Source of the DNA: Dermatophagoides farinae
Lineage: Eukaryota > Arthropoda > Arachnida > Sarcoptiformes > Pyroglyphidae
Assembly (NCBI RefSeq): GCF_024713945.1
Contig: NC_134684.1
Coordinates: 2,337,001-2,401,000 of the forward strand
DNA length: 64,000 nt
Reading direction: 5' to 3'
Below, piece after piece: positions 37,901 through 49,083 of this stretch. Each line of letters starts with the position of its first letter. The first letter of the stretch is position 1. The notes under the pieces were generated by a model that saw nothing but the letters and a program-made list of their open reading frames with translations, ran no database searches and was not told the DNA's origin. The translations under genes and the position numbers were made by a program.

Positions 37901-38653
37901 TTATAATCAAGAACAAAAGGCAAATATTGCCACTGTACTTGAAAGTAAGCTGTTCGGATAAGATTATTGTAAAAAATAAGGATTATTTCATTTTATTTTT
38001 TTGAAAAAAAAAATTTTTAGAAATTGAACAACATCAATTATTACCACCACTAATGGTGATTGAAATCATTTCGAAACCAGGCAAAGTTACACTTGGTGTT
38101 TGTCGTGAATATCTTATGCAATGGATCAAAACACAACAAGCAGAGATTGATGAAAATGATCGATTAATTGATGAATATCGTGATGAATGTGAACGTACAC
38201 GTAAACATATTGATGATATTCAAAATAAACCAAAAGTATTCCAAGCAACTAAATGTGCCGCTTGTTCACATGTATTGGAATTACCATCTGTACATTTTAT
38301 GTGCAATCATTCATTTCATTTAACTTGTTTTGAAAGTTATATTACCGACAATGATCAAGAATGTCCAAGTTGTCTACAGGAGAATAGGTAAATTTTTAAT
38401 TGAATTTTTTTTTGTGCATGACATTCAATTTTCTAATTTTTTTTTTACTATTTTATTTTGTTTGTAATCAAGAAAAATCCTGAACGAAATCAGTATGTTT
38501 GATAATGTAAAAAATGTAAACGATTTATTCCAAAAAGAATTACTTGAATGTCGTGGCGATCCATTTGATGTGATTGCCAGATATTGTAGTCAAGGTTTAT
38601 TTAATCCATTGACCGTTGTTACTGATGATGGTGTCATACAATCAAATATTTGA
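34985..38653 (+). CDS. VPS11: VPS11, core subunit of HOPS/CORVET tethering complexes
   Basis: Eight exons: 34985-34999, 35072-35143, 35217-35991, 36055-37227, 37288-37532, 37632-37944, 38021-38387, 38473-38653, 1046 residues. The start MAFLQ-WRRFNFFEKEI matches the animal N-terminus. A beta-propeller half (about 25-400) includes YLILGDSLGLISF and FKAYK-like FTAYKIAVTHC, then an alpha-solenoid (clathrin-repeat-like). The C-terminal RING-H2 lies at about residues 942-985, CAAC...CNHSFHLTCF...CPSC. The final block GDPFDVIARYCSQGLFNP closes the family pattern. VPS11 bridges the VPS-C core that tethers endosomes and lysosomes, and its RING has E3 ligase activity in vertebrates. All phases are compatible; for exon 4 the donor at 37228 is required and the later GT at 37245 would break the frame. 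A 5-codon first exon was placed by homology and is somewhat less certain. Confidence 0.95.
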
Positions 38654-40691
38654 ATTGATTAAATTTTTTTTTTTCAATAAAATTCAATTCGATTCTTATT
38701 GTATGTGTAATGTATTCGTTTTCAATTTTCAATAGTTTTTTTTTAAATGATGTTGCAATTGAATATTCAAAAAAAAAAATCATTCATTGATTAGACTACT
38801 AATCCTTTATCCACAATCACATTCAACATCTTGGTCGTTGTCTTCATATATCATCAAACCGAAATTGTTGCCAACAGATCATCATAATCAAAAAGAAAAA
38901 TGGAAAAAAATAACATTTTCGCGTGCCATATGAATTTGTTCATTGCTGAAAATTGTTTGTATGAAAGTGTGTGTGTGTGTGTGTGTATGAGTTGGTAACA
39001 TTTTGGCGATCCTATCGCATTTCATAGTTATTGAATTTATTATCACACAAATATATTGCACGAACGTATTTCGAACGTAGATGGATCACACAATCAATAA
39101 CAATTCAATTGATGATGATGATGATGATGAATTTTTTTTTTTGCCGATTGCCACAATCATCGGTTACATTTATTATATTTATCTATCGCTGTAATTCTTT
39201 GTTTCCAAGAGCCAAATCGAATCGAATCAAAATGATGAACATTCAATTTGGTATGATACAAATAAAGAGGCGTCAATCGAATACTAGTCGGGATTTGGAT
39301 GGTGGCCAAAATAACAAATTGTTTTTTTTTGACAGAAAAAAAAACGAAAAAGAAAAAATTTTCGTACCGTATGAAAAAAAATGATTTTCGGCATATTTTT
39401 AAATAAATGAATGAATAAAATACCGACTAACTAACTGATTGATTGACTGACTGACTGACTTATTGAATTTTTATGGCGTGTGAACGTGTTGATAAGAACG
39501 TTGGCCAAATCAACAACGATAATTTATCAAATCATCAAATATTTATATGAAGTTTTTTTTTCGCCATTATCAATTTAGTTAGCCAAATTTCTAACAGAGT
39601 AACTTCGATATTAAATGAGTTATTATATTATATCCAATATATAATTCAATGAAAAAAAAATGTTACAATGAAAATATTATTATATTATTATTGAAAATTT
39701 ATTTCTGATTAACATGGTCATTCGATTCAAAGGTAAATGTAATACTTGGATTATATCAACCAAAAAAAAACGACAACACCATCAATAGGTTTTTTTTTAT
39801 CATTCAAGGATGTTGTTGCCAGAAATTCGGTCATCTTGATTTTCAATGATCACTGCATACATTCATGATCAATTGTTGATAAACATTTGGCCATTATTAA
39901 GAAAGATCTATTATAATTTTATTGAAATAATCAAAACAAACAAAAATCAAAATGATCTTGATCAATTTGTTCCCGATACATTGGGAATTTTTATCATAAT
40001 TTTTATCCCAATTTTCAAAAACAAAAGAAAAATCGAATGGCCGGAATCTTAAAATACATATGAATATAAGTAATAATAAATTATAAAATCGAAACTAATA
40101 GAAAATTATCATGAGAAAATCCTGTACTATTTAAAAGTTTATAGTCTTAGTACACGCTTTACATTTATCAAATGATTTAAAAGTCACATGAATAAATTTC
40201 ATTGATCGTTCAATACGATATTAACGATGTGTTTTGTGTGTGTGTGTGTGTGTGTGTGATCTATCAAATGAAATCACAAAAATCAATCAAACAAACAATT
40301 GGGTTGAATGAAATGTTCATTTTTGGATCATTCTCATCACCGTAGCGATCATCATCCTTAGTGAAGAGAAAAAAAAAGACAAAACAACAAAATTTTAAAG
40401 ATATGATCAATAAAACTAATCAAACTTATGATTATTGATAAATAAACTAATATATATCATCAAGTCGTTTTCTATGAAATAAAGATAATTGTTTTTGGCA
40501 TGAATTTGTCAACATTTATTCATCCTCCTCATCATGATAATGATAAAATTTGAATATCATGACAGGATCAAGATTTTTTTTACTTGATTTTTTTTCAATG
40601 AAAAAAAAAATCTTCAATTATTGATCATTGAAAGCGAATTTTCTATGAATATATCGAGCCGGACATGAAATTGACAAATCAGAAAAAAATT

Positions 40692-40706
40692 GCACGTGTC
40701 ACGTGC
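40692..40706. promoter_or_regulatory. Paired inverted E-boxes
   Basis: GCACGTGTCACGTGC is a perfect inverted repeat around a central T, with two canonical CACGTG boxes 7 bp apart. Such sites bind bHLH-ZIP factors (MYC/MAX, USF, TFEB type). No gene starts within 2 kb, so function is inference. Confidence 0.4.
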
Positions 40707-41827
40707 CTTCATAATCGATGATATCCATTGAGAATTATTTGGTAAAAAAAAACTATGAATGCTGTTGGGATTGTCCATCAATCTTGAAATAGATTTTTGA
40801 AATTTGACCTATTAGATCGGATTCGAATGGCCAAGTGTAAATGATTTTGAAATTATGATAACTTTGAATATTATGTTTAGGGATTTTCTCATAAACAACT
40901 TGATGTTTATCCTATGATTATGATGATGATGTTGGTGGTGGTGGTGGTGGTACTTGTGGTGGTTCTCTTAGACCAAATTCCGAAATCCAATTTTTTTTTC
41001 TGTTGTTTTGACTAAATAATCTAATCATAATATCAAAGTTTGATTATTTTTCAATTTTTTAATCAACACGAGAAATCTCATCACCATCATCATCTTTTTT
41101 TTTCATTACAAATCTTTGGACAATATCATCAATGATTTGGTGAAAATCACAGAAAAACAATTTAATATCACAAGCTTAGATAAACATGTGAATTTTTCAT
41201 ATCATAATGATGGTATGACGGTTACTCGTGATATATATTCATTAGGCCATCGTTTTTTTTCAATAAACAAACATTAAAAAAAATTGACTTTTCATTTATC
41301 AAATAAAATCAATGATGCTTAAATCAATCATATCTTACCCTTTGTCGTAATTGATTGAATGTAATCACGGATTAATGAAACATCATTCTGGGGAGCAAAA
41401 TCTTTTTACAGAATAAAATTGTGAATTTACGAATCGAAAGTTAGCGTAAATGAGAACGAAAAAAAAAAGTTTTTCAGAGAAAAAAACATAACACAAAGAC
41501 ACAAAAGTTTATTGATCAAAATTATAACTGTCCAGGACAGAAACGAAAATCAAATTGAATTATAGAAAAATTAAGACTTTTTGAACAAATACAGTAATCT
41601 AATTTGTGCCACTTTGACTCAAACATAATCATTTTCAACTTAAACATATGCATAACGTTTTTATAGTTTTTTTACATACTACGCCAGTGAAACTAACACC
41701 AACACAAAAAAAAACAATTCGAGTCAAACGCTTAAATGCAGTTAGACCAATTCTTTGATATTTTATATCGTAGAGTAACAAGAATTGATCATATCCAACA
41801 ACAACGATACGATTATGACGAATATAG

Positions 41828-41897
41828 TTGAATATATTTCAGACAAATGGAAGAAAGTACAAAATTCAGATTCTGTAGTCAAAGTGCTTATTGAAAT
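41828..41897 (+). pseudogene. Fragment copy of VPS11 exon 5
   Basis: These 70 bp align without gaps to 37405-37474, inside VPS11 exon 5, with 4 mismatches (66/70). The copy stays open in the VPS11 frame and reads EYISDKWKKVQNSDSVVKV where VPS11 has EYISDKWKKLQNSDSVAKV. Three of the four changes alter the residue. It includes no flanking intron, and homology stops abruptly at both sides. It lies 4.4 kb downstream in the same orientation. This is a stray partial duplicate, not a functional exon as far as I can see. Confidence 0.85.
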
Positions 41898-42097
41898 CGA
41901 ACGATCCATTGATTATTATCATCAAAAACAAATTCAACTGAAATCTGAGCCAACGATAATTTGGTATCATTTGATGTTTTAGCAATACGATTAACATCCA
42001 ACAATAGAACATTAGCCAAAACAGTATTCGATCTCTCGATTTTGGATATCATTCGAATGCCTACACATGTTATATGGGTATAAATCATCATCATCAT
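41898..42097 (-). other. Coding-like fragment abutting the VPS11 copy
   Basis: On the minus strand this stretch is open for about 65 codons with non-repetitive, protein-like composition (for example GIRMISKIERSNTVLANVLL, then VNRIAKTSNDTKLSLAQISV and VEFVFDDNNQW). It reaches a stop only inside the VPS11 copy. I do not recognise the parent. It has no start context or splice frame that makes a gene, so I treat it as a probable fragment of another gene joined to the VPS11 piece. Confidence 0.4.
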
Positions 42098-42528
42098 CGG
42101 TCATGAATAGAATGAATGTTGATTTGATTTGTTTTTTTGTTTTGTTTTGTTTTTGTTTGTATTTTTCTTCTTTTTTTCTCATTAATTCACATTTTTTTTA
42201 TCATTTTCATCCATTCAATTCAATTAAAAAAAATCAATTAACGTGGGGGTGGAAAAGAGAGAATAAATAGAAATTTTTTTTTTCTTTTTTGGCCATCAAT
42301 TTGATTTGATTCAACCAATTGGATTTTTTTTTTTTGCTCGATCGTATGCAAGTACGAATATCGATTAGATAAATTTTACTAAAAGCAAAAAATAAAAAAT
42401 AAAATAAGAAAGCTTTGCCAAAAAAAGTCTTAATCTCTTTATAATTTTAATTATTATTATTATTATTATTATTATCGATATCTTGAAAAAAATTGATTTT
42501 TGTGGCATGATATGTGATCACACACAAC

Positions 42529-42529
<1 letters not shown>

Positions 42530-42591
<62 letters not shown>
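42530..42591. repeat. (GA)n tract, about 62 bp
   Basis: Uninterrupted AG dinucleotides, the only long GA run in the window. It lies 370 bp upstream of a TATA-like box and 475 bp upstream of the ATG at 43066, so it could act as a GAGA-factor type element; that role is inference. Confidence 0.9.
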
Positions 42592-42593
<2 letters not shown>

Positions 42594-42900
42594 GATCGCA
42601 CGTTCGTACAAACAGAGATATATTCACAATACAATTATTCAGCCTTTTTTTTCTCTTTTTTTCCCTCTATATCCCGCTTTTTTTTGCTAAAACGTTCATG
42701 TGAAATGTTTGTGAGAAATCATTTTTTTTTTTTATTCAAATCAAGATTTGATCTTATTTTGTTGTTCTCTTTTACTTTTTTTTTCTTGATAGAGATCATT
42801 ATGATTAGTTGTATACACTTTTATCTTCTATAGTGGATACACGCCTTTCATGATGATGATAAAAATTTCTTATTGAAACCAATTCAAATTCAATGATTAG

Positions 42901-42908
42901 TATAAATA
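42901..42908 (+). promoter_or_regulatory. TATA-like box for propeptide gene
   Basis: TATAAATA at 42901-42908, 158 bp before the ATG at 43066. Arthropod initiator-like sequences CCAGTT (42940) and TCAGTT (42950) follow, at 41-51 bp, somewhat more than the usual 30 bp, so the exact start site is uncertain. Confidence 0.4.
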
Positions 42909-43065
42909 CCGTTGGTAAATTCTGATATACCATCATAAACCAGTTCGTTTCAGTTATCCCATGAAAATATACTTCGAGCACACGACCAACACATCAATTC
43001 GACCAGATATTAAATTGAATCTATTTTTTTAAAAAAAACAACACATCGAAAAAAAAATTTTCAAA

Positions 43066-43536
43066 ATGTCACCATCATTATTTACGACAAATGAAATCAT
43101 CATTACGGCATCTATAATTTGTTCATTTTTTATATTGTTTAATAATTTAGCCATCACTTGTAATGGTTTACCAATGGACATGATTCAAAGTAAATTATTA
43201 TTTGATGATAGCGATTCATTTGTACCGGATAGTGGTGATTTACAAAGAAATTCAGCACGATTACATCGTACATTGTTCCTATTGGACACCAGTAATCTAT
43301 TGAAAAAAGCTCGATTATTAGGTGTAACCGGTGGATCATTAACATCATCAAGTAATAGCAACAGTATCAACAATATGGCTGAAAGATCATCAAGAATTTT
43401 TCGATTTAGGCGTGAAGCAAAACCACCAAAAGTTGAATCAACAAAATATATAAACATTATCAAGGTTAGAAAACCATTTTTAAGTCTGGATGGTGGATCA
43501 CAACGACCAGGATTGTCGGAAGCAGCACGACGTTGA
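43066..43536 (+). CDS. Putative secreted propeptide, orphan
   Basis: Single frame, 156 residues. The start MSPSLFTTNEIIITASIICS leads into a hydrophobic stretch ending at about residue 31 (FFILFNNLAITCNG), a plausible signal peptide with an extended n-region. The mature part has no disulfide-forming Cys pair. It contains a Leu-rich amphipathic segment (residues 65-90; RTLFLLDTSNLLKKARLLGV), a Ser/Asn-rich linker, then basic processing-like sites: FRFRR-EAKPP near 117 and a terminal RR. The C-terminal section (INIIKVRKPFLSLDGGSQRP) looks conserved in style, but I cannot assign it to a known neuropeptide family. It could be a neuropeptide or other secreted peptide precursor. A GT within AAG-GTTAGA near 43465 could be a donor, so the C-terminus is less sure. 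Confidence 0.6.
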   Translation: MSPSLFTTNEIIITASIICSFFILFNNLAITCNGLPMDMIQSKLLFDDSDSFVPDSGDLQRNSARLHRTLFLLDTSNLLKKARLLGVTGGSLTSSSNSNSINNMAERSSRIFRFRREAKPPKVESTKYINIIKVRKPFLSLDGGSQRPGLSEAARR

Positions 43537-44615
43537 AGAAATAGATAAAAAATGACCGATTTTTTACCATTTATTATTAAGACAAATATGGACACACCCT
43601 CTACGCAAACACATATATAAAAACAAACAACTATCCAATGGTTTCCTATTCATTCATTAATTAAATTTCGATTCCTAATCATCAGATCGTCATTATCAAA
43701 ATCACCATCATAATTTATCCATTATTTACTGAATAGAATCAACATAACCAACCTGATGAATGTGATGACAACATAATTCTTTCAAGCATATTTGTTCATC
43801 ATTCAACTAAAAAAAAAAAGAAGAAGAAAAAAAAATACATATTACTCTCTACTAAAATGCTACTTAAATGCTTTGTGAGAGTTTGAACACAACAAATGAA
43901 AACACAAACTTTACGTAAAATCAGTTACATCTTAATAATCCTGAATTATTCATACAATTTCATTTATTACGACAAAAAAAAAATTTATCAACATTGGCTT
44001 CAAACAAATATATATATCGATTCTTCTTAAGTTTACAATTTTTCTTTATTTTCAATATTTGTTTTTTTTTTATTTTACAAAGAATTATATTCTGATTCTA
44101 TAATTGTAAATGTAAATATTTTTTTTTTCACATTAATTTTTTGTTCCTATCATTATTTCTATTATATCTATTATATTATCATTATTCAACAAAAAAATGA
44201 ACACACACCCACACCCACAAAACACACAACACAACATTTAACATTTGAAACTCAACATTATTGATATGATTTTTGTAAATTATTATTATTTCTATTTGAT
44301 AGGAAGTATAATGTTTCATATATGAAATAAATCTTATTTTAATTTCATTTTCTTAATTAAATTTTTGTTTTGAGTGCGTTGATGTGTTTGTTTTTGTGTG
44401 GACGGCATTCGTATTGTTATTTTAACACAATGATAATAACATGTGATGATTCCTTAGACAAGCGAATTTAAAAAAAAAATGTCATTGTTTTCAATTTTAC
44501 ATTACTATATAATTTTGAGGAGGTTGAACGAAAAAAAAAAAAAAATTCTTAAATACAGTTAACACCCGACTGACGCGTGATATTCCGCTGAGATACAATG
44601 TTTGTTTTAGGCGGT

Positions 44616-44651
<36 letters not shown>

Positions 44652-46352
44652 GTGTAATCTAACAAAAAAAAAATGTCGACATATGGCCAAAATTGACCAT
44701 TTTTGTCGACCATTGATGTCAATGTAAACCTTTAATGTTAATCATGGGCTGCCAGTATCAAATAACCTTCATTACCTTTTGTATATCGAATGACATCTTA
44801 GATGTGAAATAATCTTTACCATTATTTTTTTTTCCTGATTTCGAATTGGAATGTTTTGTTGCTGGTTAGTTGTTCGGTCGATGAATATACGTCAGCGTAA
44901 CATACATTCAACGGTTTTTTTTCTGGTTTGAACTAAATTGATAATTGTAACGACTATAAAGCCTTGTGTTATTCTATCTTAAACCAACGAAACTGTATGA
45001 ATCCTTGATCTTTGGATTCACATAATCATATTTTTTTTTCCTCTGATTTGCATCTATTTGTACGTGAGATAAATTGTGAAAATAAAAATAAGATTCAATT
45101 CACGCTATTTATAACCATAATAACGATAATAACAAAACATTGTTTATCACTAGAATGAAATTTTTTTTTTATTTAAGTCATGAAATGAACAAAACAAGAC
45201 TGCAAATCTGACACTTTCAAATCGTATTAGATGAAATTAGGTCATGAAGTGATTATGTTAGGTTCCATTGTTGGTTGTTTTGATTATTTATCATTGTCGT
45301 TTTTTTTTTTGAATTATGGAATTTTTTTTCATCATTGATAATCGAATCTTCGATATGGAATGGATCAAGGATATCAAAAATGATTGTGTGAATGGATAAA
45401 GATATCGATCGCAATCATTCAATGTAGAAATTGTCAAATTAAATTTCATCATTTGTTTAATGTACCTTAATCCATCTAAAAAAAAAATTCGGGTTTTTTT
45501 CACTTTAATTTGGATGGTTGAATCTTATCCACTTTTTTTTCTCACTGCTGGATAAGTGAATTGAGATCTAAATTTGAAATCTTTTTTTTTTTTTTTTTTT
45601 GTTTGACCGAGGACAAAAATGGAAACATGAAATATATGAGAGAAACATATCAAGTGAAATCGAGAGTGTACGAGAACTTTCGATTTTGGTTTAACTATTA
45701 ATTATAGGCAAGACAGACATGAATAACAACAACAACAAGATCTTCAACCTGATTTTTCATGTCATGTGATTGGTCATTTTTATAATTTTGGACAATGACT
45801 TTAGAACAACTTTGGTCAACAATTTTCATTTTTTCTTTACGAAAATTTCGTATATGAGCAAATACATCTTCTTTTTTTTCTGAAGAGATAAATTTACTAT
45901 TTTAAGCATCCATTCTATTGTTGGCCATCATCATAATCATCATCTACATTATCAGAGATCATTGGGTTAAAAATAGACAAAAAAAAATTTTTTTTTTTTT
46001 TTACATTCGTCTTGATTATTTAGTCGGACGACCAATCAATTCGTTCAACTAAATGAAAATTAAAAAGAAAAATTCTCCATAAACTTGTTGCAACATAAAA
46101 AAAAAATTGAAATAAAAATCACAATTTGTTTGTTTTTTCAAAACTTGGTGTGCCATCTATTAGCTGCAACAAAAATTACATTGTTTGTAAACAAAAAATT
46201 TTTGTAATTTTTAATAAAAACCATCCATAGTTGATCATCAAATTGTGTTGATTTAATTTGAAAACATAATAAAAAATTTATTTAAATTCCAAAAATTAAT
46301 ATCAATCAACATGTCTTCAATGGATTGATTTGTGTGTGTGTGTGTTTTTTTT
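43537..46352. other. 2.8-kb spacer, repeats only
   Basis: Convergent spacer between the propeptide gene and the minus-strand elongase. It contains a T33 tract at 44618-44650, other T tracts near 45580 and 45990, an ATGTCGACAT palindrome near 44672 and a TGCCATCTA motif at 46151-46159. No coding signal on either strand. Confidence 0.45.
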
Positions 46353-47384
46353 TCATAAACCTTTTTTCCCATTACCATTCATAATGTATGTGGATTTAAA
46401 TTTATCATTTTTATCCAATTTTTTTGATTTATCTTGATATGCTTGTCGATAAAAATCATAAAACATGTAGAAAAATATTGGATTCTGTCCAACGGCAACA
46501 ATAAACCATATCATTGGATAGCCAGTTTGTTGAAAGTAAAGTAATATTCCATATAGTCCACAAACCATAAATTGTAATAATTGTAATTGTGTAATATATT
46601 TTTTCCACCATAGATATTTTTGCATTTCTGGTCCAAACGATGCTATTGCATAATATGAATACATAATTACATGAATGACCGTATTGAATGCTGCAAACAA
46701 CATTATGATCGGTATTAATGGATTTAATTTGAATGAAAACCAGCCTGCATTTAAAAAAAAAAAAAATAATAATAATAATAATAATAAAGCATCAATATGG
46801 ATATGGATTTCGAACCTAAATCTTACCTAAAAAAGGTACAATCATATGATGATATACATGTAAAAATGTGATTTGATTATATTTTTTTCTCAACACAAAG
46901 AATATCGTATCGAACATATCGAAAAATCGTGATATATAACCAAACCATGAAAGCCATAACATTTCCATAGCCAATGGGCTACGATCATTACGATCTGGAT
47001 ATTTAAAATCAAAAAACCATTGAATTTCAACATATTTGATGAGAAAAAAGAAGAATGCAGCATTCGTAAGAATCATCATTAAATTGTAGATAAGAATCAC
47101 AGTTTTCAGATCATATGGTGGACGATTATGCATATAATTTGGTAGAATTTTTTTAACTAATAGCCAATAGCCAAAAACAACGATGGCAATCTTCCATGCA
47201 CCGCCGCCGATCTGAAATTTAACGAGAAAAAAAGAAATTATTTGTTCACTTTCGTTGAACGCAAAAAAAAATTCACATCCAATCATTTAACACTAACCAT
47301 TGCATAATCGGCTGTACGTGGATCTTGAATATCGATCCAATATTGATGACAATAATACCAAATAGTTTCAAGCATATGAGTCAT
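46353..47384 (-). CDS. Elongase of very long chain fatty acids (ELOVL family)
   Basis: Three exons on the minus strand: 47384-47298, 47211-46827, 46744-46353, 287 residues. Family blocks in order: N-terminal YWIDIQDPRTADYAM, RPPYDLKTVILIYNLMM, the conserved DTIFFVLRKK, the histidine box HVYHH (about 146-150), the IHVIMYSYYAIASFGP block and WKKYITQLQLLQF. Seven or so hydrophobic segments fit a polytopic ER protein. It catalyses the condensing step (malonyl-CoA plus acyl-CoA) of microsomal fatty acid elongation. The sequence ends KKGL, a KKxx-type ER retrieval signal, as in ELOVL4. The DPRTxD and WKKYITxxQLLQF patterns place it with the ELOVL1/4/7 group, which handles saturated or polyunsaturated long chains, but the exact substrate is not readable. 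Confidence 0.95.
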
Positions 47385-49083
47385 GTTGTTTGTCAAACAA
47401 ATTGAAAATAAAATCAGTAGATAACCAACCGTATATGATCACAAACAACCAATATATGGTAAATTTCTAATTGAGAACAAGGAAATAAATGATAAAACAA
47501 AAATGGACACCAGGAAAAAATTTGATATGATTTTCATTTTTTTTATATACAATTTATTCTATTTCCATATTGATAAATTTCTATTTTCGATAATATACAA
47601 TAAACTTACCTGAGAATCAAGTTGAAATAAAAATTCGATCCTATTCAATTGAAATTTATCAATGATGAATGAAAAAAGAAATAAAAAATTTTTCGACACA
47701 CAGAAATGATTGAGATCAACTATATATACGTAATTTTTCGATGTTTCTTGTGTGTGTGTGTGTGTGTGTGTATACGTAATTGTCAATATTTCCAGATCAG
47801 TAATTGTGATTTTTTCTTTTTTTTTTCTTTGCTTCAGGTTGATGAAATTCTAATTGAAATACGAACAGATGATGATGATCAACAATGACGATAACTATAA
47901 CATGGTGTGATAATTTGAAGATACACATACACACACACACATAAATTGACAAAAGTAAAAAGATGACAAAAAAAATGAGAAAAAAAAATCATATTAACCA
48001 AGTATATGACAGCTAAATTGTCAAATTGAATTTTTCTTACATTTTTTTTCACGTTGTTAATATTATGACGAAATAGATCAACAATAAATGGAAGGTTGAT
48101 AACTTCATAACTTTACTTTTTTTTTTGAATTATATCTTTGAAATTCCATCGACCTTATGGAAAATGAATTTAATTTTGTTTTTTTTTTGCCAATCAATCA
48201 AAAATTGGATTTAATCGAATAATTGTAATGAAAAAAAAAAATTTTTTAATTTGAAACAACATACAAACAATCAGAATTGTTTCGTTTGAAAACACACACA
48301 CACACACACACACAATTGATTATTATAGTCAGGCCATAGAAAAAACAGATTCAAATTGTTGTTGTTATCAACATGAGAAAAAACCTTGTTTAGTATGAAC
48401 ATTGTATGATTGGAAATTTTTTTTTTTAATTTTGTTTGACGATTAGATGATTGTTGAGATTCGTGTTGTCGGCATGTTGTTGTTGTTGTTGGTTTGTTTT
48501 TTTTCTTTTTTTTTGCACAAAAAAAATATCCATTCATGTCATGTTTCAAGCCTCTTATTATTGGACATTTAGTTTAGTATAATTTTTTTTGTTTCTTTCT
48601 CAACTGATAATGCGAATCACATTATGAATTGCCATCTCTATTTGGAATCATTTTTTTTTTTTTTTTTTGGATGCATTGGAAACATCCAACACAATTGAAA
48701 CCGGTTTCTCTTGTACCATTGTTATGGAAAAAAGGTGCGAGATGGAAAATTTCATCTTAGTTTTTTTTTATTGTTTGCTGAGAAACATTGTCCTTTTATA
48801 TTTTATTTTTTTTATTTAGCAAAAAAAACCACAATTTTTTTCATTTCCGATTATCTAACCTCAATGTAAAATTTTTGTTAGATTTAAATTTTCCCGCCTA
48901 ATAAAACTATATATATTTCCATCTATCGTCGAAATGATGAAACATACCGGTAACGTACTCTAATGATAGAGCAACAGATGTTTTTATTTTTTTTTTTTTT
49001 GTGCGCGACCGTTAAATTAATATTTTGTATTGGAAATTTTATTTTTAAAAAATTGTTCATCAATTAAGAAAATTATTATCATC
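47385..49083. other. Spacer between ELOVL and coiled-coil gene
   Basis: Divergent spacer that must contain both promoters. It contains TG and CA runs (47749-47771, 47926, 48291-48313), GTT runs and T tracts. No exon supported. A slightly GC-richer patch at 48888-48990 (TTCCCGCC, CATACCGGTAACG) may belong to the leader of the 49084 gene. Confidence 0.45.

Larger units (their letters stand above)
38654..43065. other. 4.4-kb gene-poor region with gene fragments
   Basis: No intact gene seen. It contains a TG run at about 38969, GAT runs near 39112, CTGA tetramers near 39440, a TG run near 40237, paired CACGTG boxes at 40692-40706, a (GGT)n tract at 40932-40952, a chimeric patch with a VPS11 exon copy (41736-42097), and a long GA tract (42530-42591). 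The right end holds the TATA-like promoter of the propeptide gene. Confidence 0.5.
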
